NCBI GenBank assembly: GCA_021325235.1
Contig: JAJPHN010000051.1
Location: 1-64,000, forward strand
Origin: Terriglobia bacterium
GTDB lineage: Bacteria > Acidobacteriota > Terriglobia > Bryobacterales > Bryobacteraceae
DNA length: 64,000 nucleotides
Direction: 5' to 3'
In this document: positions 19,883 through 28,765 of the stretch, piece by piece
Layout: every line of letters begins with the position of its first letter
Numbering within the stretch: position 1 is the first letter of the stretch
Position numbers and translations under genes: made by a program
The notes under the pieces: generated by a model
The model's input: the letters and a program-made list of their open reading frames with translations, nothing else
The model's database searches: none
What the model was told of the DNA's origin: nothing

Positions 19883-20515
19883 ATGGAGATTCACGCGCCC
19901 GAAGGTCCGGTTCATAACTGGCGAGAGTTTGCGGTTCATATCGCGATTGTGACGATCGGTATCCTGATCGCGCTTTCGCTCGAAGGCATACGCGAGAGCA
20001 TTCACAACCGGCATGTGGTGCGGGAGGCGCGCGAGAACTTCAGCCGCGAACTGGAGATCAATCGCGAACATATGAATCAGGAAGCCCCGGCCGTGAAGCA
20101 GGCCAACAAGGATCTGAAGGCGCTGGTTGCGGATTTACCGGCGCTGGCACAGCATCCTGGCGATCTGAAGAAGAAAATCGACGCGATCCACAATCCGTTC
20201 TACTTCTTTAATCTCGGCTCCTGGCAGAGCGCGCTTTCGACCGGCGCGCTGGGACATATGAACACGGACGAAGTCTCGCTTTACGCGATTGCCGAGGAGG
20301 CCACGCGCGTCTACAGCAATCTCCAGTCGGACACCATGCGCGCCGAGAACAATGCCGTCGCGTATGTGGAGTCTCATCCCGATCCGACTCCGGCAGAGCT
20401 GCGCGAAGCAAGCGAGCGCCTGCTGCTTTGGTCCCGCAGCGAACAGACGCTGGCGTATGTGGTCGATCAGTTTCAGCCGGAAATCGAAGCGGCATACAAG
20501 AAGGCGAAACAGTAA
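19883..20515 (+). CDS. Hypothetical single-pass membrane protein
   Basis: 210 residues. It starts MEIHAPEGPVHNWREF followed by one transmembrane helix (VHIAIVTIGILIALSLEGI) and a long helical periplasmic or cytoplasmic part. The 'EIHAPxGPxxxWxxFxxH' opening followed by a single helix recurs in proteins of unknown function from acidobacteria and xanthomonads as far as I recall. It precedes the lipid A operon but is separated from it by a promoter-like site. Confidence 0.7.
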   Translation: MEIHAPEGPVHNWREFAVHIAIVTIGILIALSLEGIRESIHNRHVVREARENFSRELEINREHMNQEAPAVKQANKDLKALVADLPALAQHPGDLKKKIDAIHNPFYFFNLGSWQSALSTGALGHMNTDEVSLYAIAEEATRVYSNLQSDTMRAENNAVAYVESHPDPTPAELREASERLLLWSRSEQTLAYVVDQFQPEIEAAYKKAKQ

Positions 20516-20530
20516 CGGGATCGCCGCGAT

Positions 20531-20539
20531 TGTTATAAT
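20531..20539 (+). promoter_or_regulatory. Extended -10 promoter upstream of fabZ
   Basis: TGTTATAAT is a perfect extended -10 element. No -35 match is seen 17 bases upstream (AGTAAC at 20511-20516). The predicted start point is about 12 bases before the fabZ ATG at 20558, giving a very short leader for the fabZ-lpxA-lpxI operon. Confidence 0.5.
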
Positions 20540-20557
20540 CACAGTTCTTCCGCGCTC

Positions 20558-21001
20558 ATGCCGTCGCTCAACATCGAAGAGCTTACTCGAGTACTGCCGC
20601 ATCGCTATCCGATGTTGATGGTGGATCGCATTCTGGAAGTTACCGGCGATTCGGTTGTCGGCATCAAGAATGTGACCGTGAACGAGCCCCATTTCACCGG
20701 GCATTTTCCCGATTTCCCGGTGATGCCGGGGGTGCTGATCATCGAAGCGATGGCGCAGGTGGGCGGCATCCTGATCGGGCATGTGAATGAGTACGCTCGC
20801 GGCAAAATCATGTTCCTGGCCTCGGTGGATGAAGCGAAATTCCGCAAGCCCGTCATACCCGGCGACCAGCTGCGCATCGAGATGAAGATCCTCAAGATGA
20901 AGCATACGGTGGCGAAGCTGCAGGGCATAGCGAAAGTTGACGGGCAGATCGTAGCCGAGGCGACGCTGATGTGCAAAGTCGCGGAACGGGAAGCGGCCTG
21001 A
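20558..21001 (+). CDS. fabZ: (3R)-hydroxyacyl-ACP dehydratase FabZ
   Basis: Dehydrates beta-hydroxyacyl-ACP in fatty acid elongation and competes with LpxA for the same hydroxyacyl-ACP pool. The 147 residues show PHRYPMLMVDRILE and the catalytic FTGHFPDFPVMPGVLIIEAMAQ with its His and Glu. Length is normal. It opens a run of six genes with very short gaps, and lpxA follows after 7 bases. Confidence 0.96.
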   Translation: MPSLNIEELTRVLPHRYPMLMVDRILEVTGDSVVGIKNVTVNEPHFTGHFPDFPVMPGVLIIEAMAQVGGILIGHVNEYARGKIMFLASVDEAKFRKPVIPGDQLRIEMKILKMKHTVAKLQGIAKVDGQIVAEATLMCKVAEREAA

Positions 21002-21008
21002 AGTTCCG

Positions 21009-21785
21009 GTGGCCATTCATCCCACTGCCATCATCGATCCCGACGCCGACATTTCCCGCGAAGCGGAGATCGGTCCGTACTGCATCATCGGCAGTGGCGT
21101 AACAATCGGCGCGCGCACTCGCCTCGTGGCGCAGGTTTACCTCGAAGGCAAATTGACGATCGGCAGCGATAACATTTTTTATCCGTACAGCTCGATCGGC
21201 GTGGCACCGCAGGACAAGAAGTACAAGGGCGAGCCGTCGGAGACGCGCATCGGCGATCGCAATTCGATTCGCGAATTTGTCACGATTCATCGCGGCACCG
21301 AAGGCGGCGGCATGGTGACTGCGATCGGCGACGGCAATCTGCTGATGGCCTACGTTCACGTCGCGCACGATGTTATCATTGGGAATCACACGATCATCGC
21401 CAACGGCGTGACGTTCGCTGGGCATGTGACCGTAGAAGATTTCGCCAATATCGGCGGCCTTTGCGCCATTCATCAGTTTGTTCGCATCGGGCGGCATGCG
21501 ATGGTCGGCAGCAGCAGCGTAATCAAGCAGAATGTGCTGCCATTTTCGATCACGGCCACCGATCACAAGGCGGAAGTCTACGGCGCGAATCGCATCGGAC
21601 TCGAGCGCAAAGGCTACGATGCCAATGCAATTGAACCTTTGCAGAATGCGTTTCGAATGCTGACGCGCGCGGGACTGAATACGTCGCAGGCGCTGGGCCG
21701 CATTGAAGAAGAATTGCCGCAGACGGACGAAGTTCGCGAGCTGCTCGATTTCGTGCGTGCGTCGCAGCGCGGCTTCGTCAAGTAA
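21009..21785 (+). CDS. lpxA: UDP-N-acetylglucosamine acyltransferase LpxA
   Basis: First enzyme of lipid A synthesis: moves a hydroxyacyl chain from ACP to UDP-GlcNAc. 258 residues, starting at GTG 21009. The N-terminal left-handed beta-helix of hexapeptide repeats (IHPTAIIDPDADI, IGPYCIIGSGVTIG) contains the catalytic His in MAYVHVAHDVIIGNH, and the C-terminal helices start near LERKGYDANAIEPLQ. Lies between fabZ and lpxI, so a diderm envelope with lipid A is implied. Confidence 0.96.
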   Translation: MAIHPTAIIDPDADISREAEIGPYCIIGSGVTIGARTRLVAQVYLEGKLTIGSDNIFYPYSSIGVAPQDKKYKGEPSETRIGDRNSIREFVTIHRGTEGGGMVTAIGDGNLLMAYVHVAHDVIIGNHTIIANGVTFAGHVTVEDFANIGGLCAIHQFVRIGRHAMVGSSSVIKQNVLPFSITATDHKAEVYGANRIGLERKGYDANAIEPLQNAFRMLTRAGLNTSQALGRIEEELPQTDEVRELLDFVRASQRGFVK

Positions 21786-21808
21786 ATGAAGTACGGGGCG
21801 GGACGCGG

Positions 21809-22630
21809 GTGAAGTACGGAATGATCGCGGGCAACGGGAGATTTCCGCTGCTGGCGCTTGAAACCGCGCGGCGCGAAGGGCACGAGATCAGCGTGGTCGC
21901 GATCGAAAACGAAGCTTCGCCGGAACTGCAGCCGCTGGCGAGCACGTTTCACTGGGTCAATATCGGCCAGCTCGGCAAGATCATCGACATTCTGAAGCGT
22001 GAAGGCGTGACAGAAGTGATGATGACCGGGCAGGTGAAGCACGTGAGCCTGTTCAGCGGCTTGACCCCCGACTGGCGCTTGCTCAAACTGCTCACGTCTT
22101 TGAAAGAAAAGAACACGGCCGCGCTGATTGCGGGGGTACAGCGGGTACTGGAACAGGAAGGCATCGCGCTGGTGGATTCGACGCGCCTGTTGAAACCGCT
22201 GCTTGCGCCTGAGGGCGTGCTGACGAAGCGGAAACCATCGAAAGAGGAAGAAGAGGACATTCGCTACGGGCGCCGGATCGCGTCGATTCTGGCGACGGCG
22301 GATATCGGACAGAGCGTCGCGATCAGCGAGAAGGCGTGCGTGGCCGCGGAGGCGATGGAAGGAACGGATGCGATGCTGCGGCGCGCGGCTTCGCTGACGA
22401 ATGGACGGCCGCTGCGGCTGGTAAAAGCCTCGAGCGGGCGCGGACATCTGCTGTTCGATGTACCGGTGGCCGGGCTGACCACCGTGAAAACGATGGTGGA
22501 GACGGGCACGACGGCGCTGGCGGTGGATGCCGGGCGGACGCTGCTGCTGGATAAAGACGCCATGATCGCGCGAGCGAACCAGGCCGGGATCGCGATTGCC
22601 GGATACGAGCCGCTGGAGAGCACGAAATGA
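21809..22630 (+). CDS. lpxI: UDP-2,3-diacylglucosamine pyrophosphatase LpxI
   Basis: Hydrolyses UDP-2,3-diacylglucosamine to lipid X; LpxI (former DUF1009) replaces LpxH in many non-enteric bacteria. The 273 residues begin KYGMIAGNGRFPLLALETA and contain MMTGQVKHVSLF, matching the family. The chosen GTG at 21809 is needed to keep KYGMIAGNG; an ATG with the same following bases at 21786 is in another frame. The stop overlaps the next start by ATGA. Confidence 0.93.
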   Translation: MKYGMIAGNGRFPLLALETARREGHEISVVAIENEASPELQPLASTFHWVNIGQLGKIIDILKREGVTEVMMTGQVKHVSLFSGLTPDWRLLKLLTSLKEKNTAALIAGVQRVLEQEGIALVDSTRLLKPLLAPEGVLTKRKPSKEEEEDIRYGRRIASILATADIGQSVAISEKACVAAEAMEGTDAMLRRAASLTNGRPLRLVKASSGRGHLLFDVPVAGLTTVKTMVETGTTALAVDAGRTLLLDKDAMIARANQAGIAIAGYEPLESTK

Positions 22631-23649
22631 TTCGCGCGGCCGTGGTCGGGGCAGGCGCATTTGGGAAGAACCATGCGCGTGTGCTGAGCCAGTTGCCGGA
22701 GGTGCGTCTGGCAGCCATTGTGGATCTGGATCTGGCGCGGGCGCAGGCGCTGGCGACGCAGTACGGCACGGAGGCTTTCAGCGATGTGCGCGACGTGCTT
22801 GGCCACATGGACGCCGCTATCGTCGCGACCCCGACGGTAACGCATGAGACCGTGGCGGAAGCGCTGCTGAGCGCCGGGGTGGATGTGCTGGTGGAGAAGC
22901 CGATCGCGGATTCAGCCGAGGGCGGCGCGCGGCTGACGCAACTGGCGGAGCAGAATGGCCGGATTCTGCAGGTGGGGCATCTGGAGCGCTTCAATCCGGC
23001 AGTGGTGGCGCTGGAGCGTGCCTGCACTCTTCCCCTTTTCTTCGAGGTCCACCGCCTGAGTGTATTTACGCCGCGGAGCCTGGATGTGGACGTGGTGCTC
23101 GATCTGATGATCCACGATCTCGACATCGTGCTGCACCTGGCAGGCGAAGAACCGGCGGAGATCCGGGCTGCTGGGATCTCGATACTTTCGCCCAAAGTCG
23201 ACATCGCGAACGTTCGCCTTTCCTTTGCAAACGGCTGCGTGGCGAACCTGACGGCGAGCCGGGTCTCGACCGAGCAGGTGCGGAAGCTGCGCATGTTTCA
23301 GCCGGGGGAATATCTGTCGGTGGACTACGGGCGGCAGGATTTGGCGCGGCTACGAATTTTACCAAACGAACTCTTGACCCGCGATTTTTTAAGGAACGAA
23401 CCCAATACCGAACAACCCTCTATAAATCAGCAACATAGGATTGGTTTTGAGCAGGTTCCGGTGGAGCGGAGCGAGCCTCTCGAGCGCGAGCTGAGTTCGT
23501 TTTTTCAAACTGTGCGTGAGCGTTCGAAGCCGCTGGTGGATGGCTGGCAGGCGACGCGCGCGCTGCGTCTGGCGGAGGAAATCCTTGGTACGATCAAGGT
23601 GCACGCGCAGACCGTTTCCGAGACCATCGCGCGCCGCATCCATTCGTGA
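22627..23649 (+). CDS. Gfo/Idh/MocA-family oxidoreductase
   Basis: NAD(P)-dependent sugar or inositol dehydrogenase family. 340 residues with the Rossmann motif VVGAGAFGKNHARVL at the N-terminus, VEKPIADSAE (the EKP motif) near residue 95 and IHDLDIVLHLAGEEP in the C-terminal domain. It overlaps lpxI by four bases and tonB by four bases. In acidobacteria and relatives such a gene often sits beside lpxI, suggesting work on a nucleotide-sugar of lipid A; the substrate is not known. Confidence 0.88.
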   Translation: MIRAAVVGAGAFGKNHARVLSQLPEVRLAAIVDLDLARAQALATQYGTEAFSDVRDVLGHMDAAIVATPTVTHETVAEALLSAGVDVLVEKPIADSAEGGARLTQLAEQNGRILQVGHLERFNPAVVALERACTLPLFFEVHRLSVFTPRSLDVDVVLDLMIHDLDIVLHLAGEEPAEIRAAGISILSPKVDIANVRLSFANGCVANLTASRVSTEQVRKLRMFQPGEYLSVDYGRQDLARLRILPNELLTRDFLRNEPNTEQPSINQQHRIGFEQVPVERSEPLERELSSFFQTVRERSKPLVDGWQATRALRLAEEILGTIKVHAQTVSETIARRIHS

Positions 23650-24686
23650 ACGCCGCTGTTTCGCCCTCTGCTGCCGATGAGCTGAACCTTCTGCTCGAGT
23701 GGCCGGAGGCACGAACCCGGCCGCAATGGGCGGCAATCTTCGGCAGCTCCATCGCGCTTCACATTCTCTTTTTCTTCGCTGCCGTGCGGATTCCAACACT
23801 GGTTGGAAGGGAGCAGCCTGCACCCGTTCTGCACGTTCAGCATGTGACGCTCTATCTGCCGAAGGAGCTGATGACCCAGAAAGCGCCGAATCGCGCACCG
23901 GTGAGCAAGCAGATCGATCTGGCGGATCTGATGTCTTCGCGCGAGGCGGCAAACAGAGGCGCAGAGGCACGAAGGCCGAGCGTGAAGCGTTTCGAACTGC
24001 CGAAGCAGGACGAGCCGAAACCGGTGGCGAAGAACACGCCGCCGCAGATTCTGCCGGAAGCGCCGAAGGTGGATTCGACGGGGAACGCACCTGCTGCGGG
24101 AATCGCGGGCGGATTACCGGTACCGCCACCACCGGCGCCGAAGCCGAGCGAGAGCCCCTTTCAGAATGTCGGCTCGGCAGTTCCGCCGAACCCGCATCCG
24201 ACGCTCGCGCCTCCCAAAAGCGCGGTCAATGCACCGGTGGACGGGCTGGTGCAGAGCCAGAACAATCGCGAGCTGGTGATCAGCGACGATGTGCCGCAGC
24301 AGAGCGCGCCGGGAAGTCTGGGAACCAACGCGCAGGCTCCAGCGCAGCATGCGGCGGTGGAGCTGCAGAGCGATCCGACAGGCGCGGATTTTCGAGCGTA
24401 TCTGCGGCAGATTCTGTTGATTGTGCGTACGAACTGGCGGCGCGTGGTGCCCGAGAGCGCGCGCATGGGGATGCTGAAAGGGCGCACGGTGGTGGAGTTC
24501 GCGATCAACCGCGACGGCAGCATCCCGAAGATGGTGGTCGCCGACACGTCGGGATCAATGCCGCTCGACCGGGCAGCGGTCGCGGGACTGAGTATGTCGA
24601 ATCCGCTGCCGCCTTTGCCGGCCGACTACCGTGGCATGCAGGTGCGGCTGGCGTTTACGTTCGCCTACAACCTGCCGGCCAAATGA
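23646..24686 (+). CDS. TonB-family energy transducer
   Basis: 346 residues from GTG 23646, overlapping the previous stop as GTGA. One N-terminal transmembrane helix (IFGSSIALHILFFFAAV, about residues 31-47) is followed by a Pro-rich linker (GGLPVPPPPAPKPSE near residue 155) and a C-terminal TonB-like domain (KGRTVVEFAINRDGSIPK to MQVRLAFTFAYNLPAK). TonB couples the proton-motive force to outer-membrane transport; no ExbB/ExbD or receptor gene is in the window. A frame overlapping it on the same strand is long but lacks such features. Confidence 0.85.
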   Translation: MNAAVSPSAADELNLLLEWPEARTRPQWAAIFGSSIALHILFFFAAVRIPTLVGREQPAPVLHVQHVTLYLPKELMTQKAPNRAPVSKQIDLADLMSSREAANRGAEARRPSVKRFELPKQDEPKPVAKNTPPQILPEAPKVDSTGNAPAAGIAGGLPVPPPPAPKPSESPFQNVGSAVPPNPHPTLAPPKSAVNAPVDGLVQSQNNRELVISDDVPQQSAPGSLGTNAQAPAQHAAVELQSDPTGADFRAYLRQILLIVRTNWRRVVPESARMGMLKGRTVVEFAINRDGSIPKMVVADTSGSMPLDRAAVAGLSMSNPLPPLPADYRGMQVRLAFTFAYNLPAK

Positions 24687-25447
24687 ACCAGGCCGGAAGG
24701 GTGCTGTTTGGCGCAGCAGCTGTGCTGTTCGGCGTGATCGCTCTGCTCTGGCACGATCCGGAGACCTGGCAGAACGTACAACATATCTGGCGTTTGCCAT
24801 TTGGCGTGGTGGTTGGCGGATGCCTGATGGCGGCTCAGATTGCCGGTGGGATTGGGATCCAGGTCTGGCGCACGCGAAAGGTGGCAGCGATCCTGCTTTC
24901 AATCGTTTATCTCTGCTTTTCACTGGCCTGCGTGCCCGACATCGTTGCGGCAGCGAACGTCTATGAGCGCTATGGAGGAAGCTTCTTCCTCTTCTTCTCG
25001 CTGTTGTGCGGCGCGATTGCGGTATATGCAAGCACCGGGCCAGAAAGGGAAATACTGCTCGCGCGCGTGGCACGTTTGGGAATCGGTGTCTGCGCGATTT
25101 CGTTTGCCTTAGGACAGGCACTTCTGCTGCGGCAAACGGCGCAACTGGTTCCGAAATGGATTCCGCTGAATGGAATGATCTGGGCAGTGCTTACAACCAG
25201 CGCATTTGGACTGGCAGCGATTGCCATTCTGATCGATCGTTACGCGAGGCTCGCGATGCGGCTGATGGCGCTCATGCTGGCGCTTTTCGGCGTACTGGTG
25301 TGGCTACCGCATGTAATCGCCAGCCCGACGAAGCATTTCCTCTGGTCCGAATGCGCGCTGACGTTCCTGGTGACAGGCGCGGTCTGGACGATTGCCGATT
25401 TGGAGCCGCGTTCCGGCGAGGGCCGGAGGCGCACCACCGCTTCGTAA
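24683..25447 (+). CDS. Multi-pass membrane protein of unknown function
   Basis: 254 residues from ATG 24683, overlapping the TonB stop by ATGA. About seven hydrophobic segments are visible, including VLFGAAAVLFGVIALLW, VVVGGCLMAAQIAGGIG, AAILLSIVYLCFSLACV, FFLFFSLLCGAIAVY and LMALMLALFGVLVWL. It resembles DoxX-like or other small uncharacterised membrane families but no signature is decisive. It closes the six-gene fabZ operon. The same frame extends open upstream through tonB; that extension is not believed. Confidence 0.7.
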   Translation: MNQAGRVLFGAAAVLFGVIALLWHDPETWQNVQHIWRLPFGVVVGGCLMAAQIAGGIGIQVWRTRKVAAILLSIVYLCFSLACVPDIVAAANVYERYGGSFFLFFSLLCGAIAVYASTGPEREILLARVARLGIGVCAISFALGQALLLRQTAQLVPKWIPLNGMIWAVLTTSAFGLAAIAILIDRYARLAMRLMALMLALFGVLVWLPHVIASPTKHFLWSECALTFLVTGAVWTIADLEPRSGEGRRRTTAS

Positions 25448-25480
25448 TGCAATCAGGTACGCTTATACGTACGCCTGCCT

Positions 25481-28400
25481 ATGAAGTCCGTCCTTGTCAT
25501 CTCGATCTGCGCACTCGCTCCGGTATTTGCCTCGGCTGCGGCTGAGAATAATCCACCGCTTCTGCTGCGCAGCCCTTCGCTTAGCAAGACGCAGATTGTC
25601 TTTGAGTATGCAAATGATCTCTGGACGGTGCCGCGCGAGGGCGGGGAAGCGACGCGGCTGACCAGCGGCATCGGGCGCGAATTTAATCCGCACTTTTCGC
25701 CAGACGGTTCGCAGATTGCATTCAGCGGTGAGTACGACGGCAATGTGGACGTGTACGTTGTACCCGCGAGCGGCGGCGTGCCTCGACGGCTGACATATCA
25801 TCCCGGGCCGGACGTGGCGATCGGCTGGACACCCGATGGAAAGCGCATCCTGTTCAACTCGCGGCGCGAGGCGTATGCCGATAGCGGCCAGCTGTACACA
25901 ATTGCGGTGGACGGCACGTTTCCGGACCGACTGCCGCTGCCGACTGCCGAAGACGGCTCGTTCTCGGGGGACGGCTCGCACATCGCGTATGTACCGGTGT
26001 TCCAATGGCAGGCCGCGTGGAAGCGCTATCGCGGCGGACAGACAACCAAAATCTGGCTGGCCGATCTGTCCGATTCGAGCATCGTCAAAATCCCGCGCGA
26101 GAATTCAAACGACTTCAATCCGATGTGGGTCGGCAGGAAGATTTACTTTTTGTCGGATCGCAGCGGAGCCGTGAGCCTCTGGTCGTATGATACGGAATCG
26201 GGAAAAATCGCCGAGGCCGTAAAGAACGAAGGGCTCGATTTCAAATCGGCCTCCGACGGGCCGGGCGCGATTGTATACGAGCAGTTCGGGGCGATCTATT
26301 TATATGACCTCAAGTCGGGCAAATCGCATCGCGTGGATATTCATGTGGCCGCTGATCTGCCGGAGGTGCGTGGCCATTTTGAAAAGCTCAGTGTGGCAAA
26401 GATTGAAAATGCGGCGATCTCGCCGACCGGGCAGCGCGCGGTATTTGAAGCGCACGGCGAGATTCTTACCGTTCCCGCGGAAAAAGGCGATATCCGCAAT
26501 CTGACGTCGACGCCCAGCATAGCGGACCGCGATCCCTCGTGGTCACCGGACGGAAAATCGATTGCTTACTTCTCCGATGAATCGGGCGAGTACGCGCTGC
26601 ACATCCGCGATCAGAACGGCCTCGGCACGATTACGAAGATTCCGCTCGGCGATCCGCCGTCGTTCTTTTATTCGCCCACCTGGTCGCCCGACAACAAGAA
26701 GATCGCGTATTACGACAAGCGGCTGAATCTCTGGTATGTCGATGTTGCGGCGAAGACGCCGGTGAAGGTCGATACCGATCGCTTCGACAGCCCATCGTAC
26801 GATTTTCATCCGCGCTGGTCGCCGGACAGCCGCTGGCTCGCGTATTCCAAGCAGCTGGAAAACCATCTGCACGGAGTTTTTGTCTATTCGCTGGCCGATA
26901 AACAGGCGCACCAGCTGACGGATGGCCTAAGCGATTCGACTTCGCCCGAATTCGACAAAAGCGGCAAATACTTGTACTTCGTCGCGAGCACAACAGTCGC
27001 GCTGAGCGGCGGCTGGATCGATATGTCGAGCATCGGGCATCCGGTGACGAGCGCGATTTACGTAGCGGTGCTGCGCAAGGATCAGCCCTCGCCGCTCGCT
27101 CCGCAGAGCGACGACGAGAATGCGGACAAAAAGGACGAGCCCAAGAAGGATGACGCGAAAAAGGACGCGAAAGAGAAGGAAGCGGCACCCGAAACGCGCA
27201 TCGATTTCGATAATCTCAGCCAGCGCATTCTCGCGCTGCCGCTGCCGGAGAAGAACTACTTCGCGGTAACGCCGGGCAAAGAGGGCGTTGTCTTTGTGCA
27301 GGATGGGCCACTGGTCGACATGCAGAACGGACCGCGGCCGATCACGGTGAACAAGTTCGATTTTAAGACACGCAAGACGGACAAGATTCTGGAAGGCGCG
27401 ACGGCGTTTGTGCTTTCCGATAACCGCGAAAAGGTGCTCTATCGGGAAGGGCAGCAGTGGTTTATCACGGGCGCGGAAAGCGCAGTGAAGCCCGGAGACG
27501 GAGCGCTGAAGCTGGGCGAGATGGAAGTGTATGTGGATCCGCGCGCAGAGTGGAAGCAGATGTATCACGAAGTCTGGCGCATCGAGCGCGACTTCTTCTA
27601 CGACCCGCATTTTCACGGGCTCGACCTGAAATCGGCGGAAGCGTTTTACACGCCGTGGGTGGCCGGCGTTTCGTCGCGCGCGGATCTGAATTATCTGTTT
27701 GAAGAGATGCTCGGCAACATGACGGTTGGGCACATGTTCGTAGGCGGCGGCGAATCGCCGGAACCGCCGAAGCTGAAAGTGGGACTGCTCGGCGCCGATT
27801 ATAAGGTGGAAAACGGCCGCTATCGTTTTGCGAAAGTCTACAACGGCGAGAACTGGAATCCGCAGCTGCAGGCGCCGCTCACGCAACCAGGCGTTAACGT
27901 AGTGGCGGGCGAATATCTGCTGGCGGTGCGCGGACGCGAGCTGCACAGCACGGACAATCTCTACAGCTTTTTTGAAGAGACCGCGGGGAAGCAGATTGTG
28001 CTGCGCGTGGGGCCGAATGCCGATGGCAGCGGCGCGCGCGAAGTTACGGTGATTCCGGTGGACAACGAAACCAATCTGCGCCATCTGGAATGGATCGAGA
28101 GCAACCGGCGTAAAGTGGATCAGCTGAGCAACGGGCTGCTGGCGTATGTGCATCTGCCGGATACTGCGATGGGCGGATTTACCAGCTTCAACCGCTATTT
28201 CTTTGCGCAGATCGGCCGGGAAGGCGCCGTGATTGATGAGCGCTACAATCACGGCGGCGATATTGCCGATTACATCATCGACTATCTGAACCGCAAGCCG
28301 ATGGGCCGCATTGCGAGCCGAGAAGGCGAGGACATCACCGATCCGACGCAGGCGATCTACGGACCGAAGGTGATGATCATCAATCAATTCGCGGGTTCGG

Positions 28401-28762
28401 GCGGGGACGCGATGCCGTGGTATTTTCGTAAGGCGCATGTGGGCCCGCTGGTGGGAATGAAGACATGGGGCGGGCTGGTCGGCATCGGCGGATATCCGGC
28501 GCTGATCGACGGCGGCCATGTGACGGCTCCGCGTTGGGCGTTTTACGGCATTGCCGGACAGTGGGAAGTGGAGAACCACGGCATCGCGCCGGATGTGGAA
28601 GTGGATCTCGATCCGAAGGCGATGCGCGCAGGGCACGATCCGCAGCTGGAGCGCGCGGTGGACGTGGCGCTGGAACTGCTGAAGAAAAATCCGCCGCAGA
28701 AATTCGAGAAGCCGGCTTATCCGGACTATCATCAGCAATTCCCAACGGGGTCGTCGCGCTAG
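25481..28762 (+). CDS. Tricorn-type protease (S41 family, WD40-like propeller plus PDZ)
   Basis: Tricorn proteases are large oligomers that degrade peptides released by other proteases. The 1093 residues start with a signal peptide (about 1-20), then beta-propeller repeats with the NPHFSPDGSQIAFSG pattern across about 30-560, an acidic/Lys-rich segment near 547-572 (DDENADKKDEPKKDD), a PDZ region near 770-860 and a C-terminal S41 core. By analogy the catalytic residues are His751 (VGHMFVGGG), Ser973 (NQFAGSGGDAM) and Glu1031 (WEVENHGIAPD). The signal peptide means a periplasmic or exported enzyme, unlike cytosolic archaeal tricorn. Length matches the family. Confidence 0.93.
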   Translation: MKSVLVISICALAPVFASAAAENNPPLLLRSPSLSKTQIVFEYANDLWTVPREGGEATRLTSGIGREFNPHFSPDGSQIAFSGEYDGNVDVYVVPASGGVPRRLTYHPGPDVAIGWTPDGKRILFNSRREAYADSGQLYTIAVDGTFPDRLPLPTAEDGSFSGDGSHIAYVPVFQWQAAWKRYRGGQTTKIWLADLSDSSIVKIPRENSNDFNPMWVGRKIYFLSDRSGAVSLWSYDTESGKIAEAVKNEGLDFKSASDGPGAIVYEQFGAIYLYDLKSGKSHRVDIHVAADLPEVRGHFEKLSVAKIENAAISPTGQRAVFEAHGEILTVPAEKGDIRNLTSTPSIADRDPSWSPDGKSIAYFSDESGEYALHIRDQNGLGTITKIPLGDPPSFFYSPTWSPDNKKIAYYDKRLNLWYVDVAAKTPVKVDTDRFDSPSYDFHPRWSPDSRWLAYSKQLENHLHGVFVYSLADKQAHQLTDGLSDSTSPEFDKSGKYLYFVASTTVALSGGWIDMSSIGHPVTSAIYVAVLRKDQPSPLAPQSDDENADKKDEPKKDDAKKDAKEKEAAPETRIDFDNLSQRILALPLPEKNYFAVTPGKEGVVFVQDGPLVDMQNGPRPITVNKFDFKTRKTDKILEGATAFVLSDNREKVLYREGQQWFITGAESAVKPGDGALKLGEMEVYVDPRAEWKQMYHEVWRIERDFFYDPHFHGLDLKSAEAFYTPWVAGVSSRADLNYLFEEMLGNMTVGHMFVGGGESPEPPKLKVGLLGADYKVENGRYRFAKVYNGENWNPQLQAPLTQPGVNVVAGEYLLAVRGRELHSTDNLYSFFEETAGKQIVLRVGPNADGSGAREVTVIPVDNETNLRHLEWIESNRRKVDQLSNGLLAYVHLPDTAMGGFTSFNRYFFAQIGREGAVIDERYNHGGDIADYIIDYLNRKPMGRIASREGEDITDPTQAIYGPKVMIINQFAGSGGDAMPWYFRKAHVGPLVGMKTWGGLVGIGGYPALIDGGHVTAPRWAFYGIAGQWEVENHGIAPDVEVDLDPKAMRAGHDPQLERAVDVALELLKKNPPQKFEKPAYPDYHQQFPTGSSR

Positions 28763-28765
28763 GCG

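Noticed and set aside
23699-24682. Extension of the 24683 membrane-protein frame upstream through tonB
   Set aside because: The extension is Gly/Arg/Glu-rich without membrane segments; the ATG at 24683 overlaps the tonB stop by four bases and the real protein starts there.
26927-28738. A 603-codon frame antisense to the tricorn protease
   Set aside because: Arg/His-rich low-complexity translation, exactly complementary to a gene with clear catalytic motifs.
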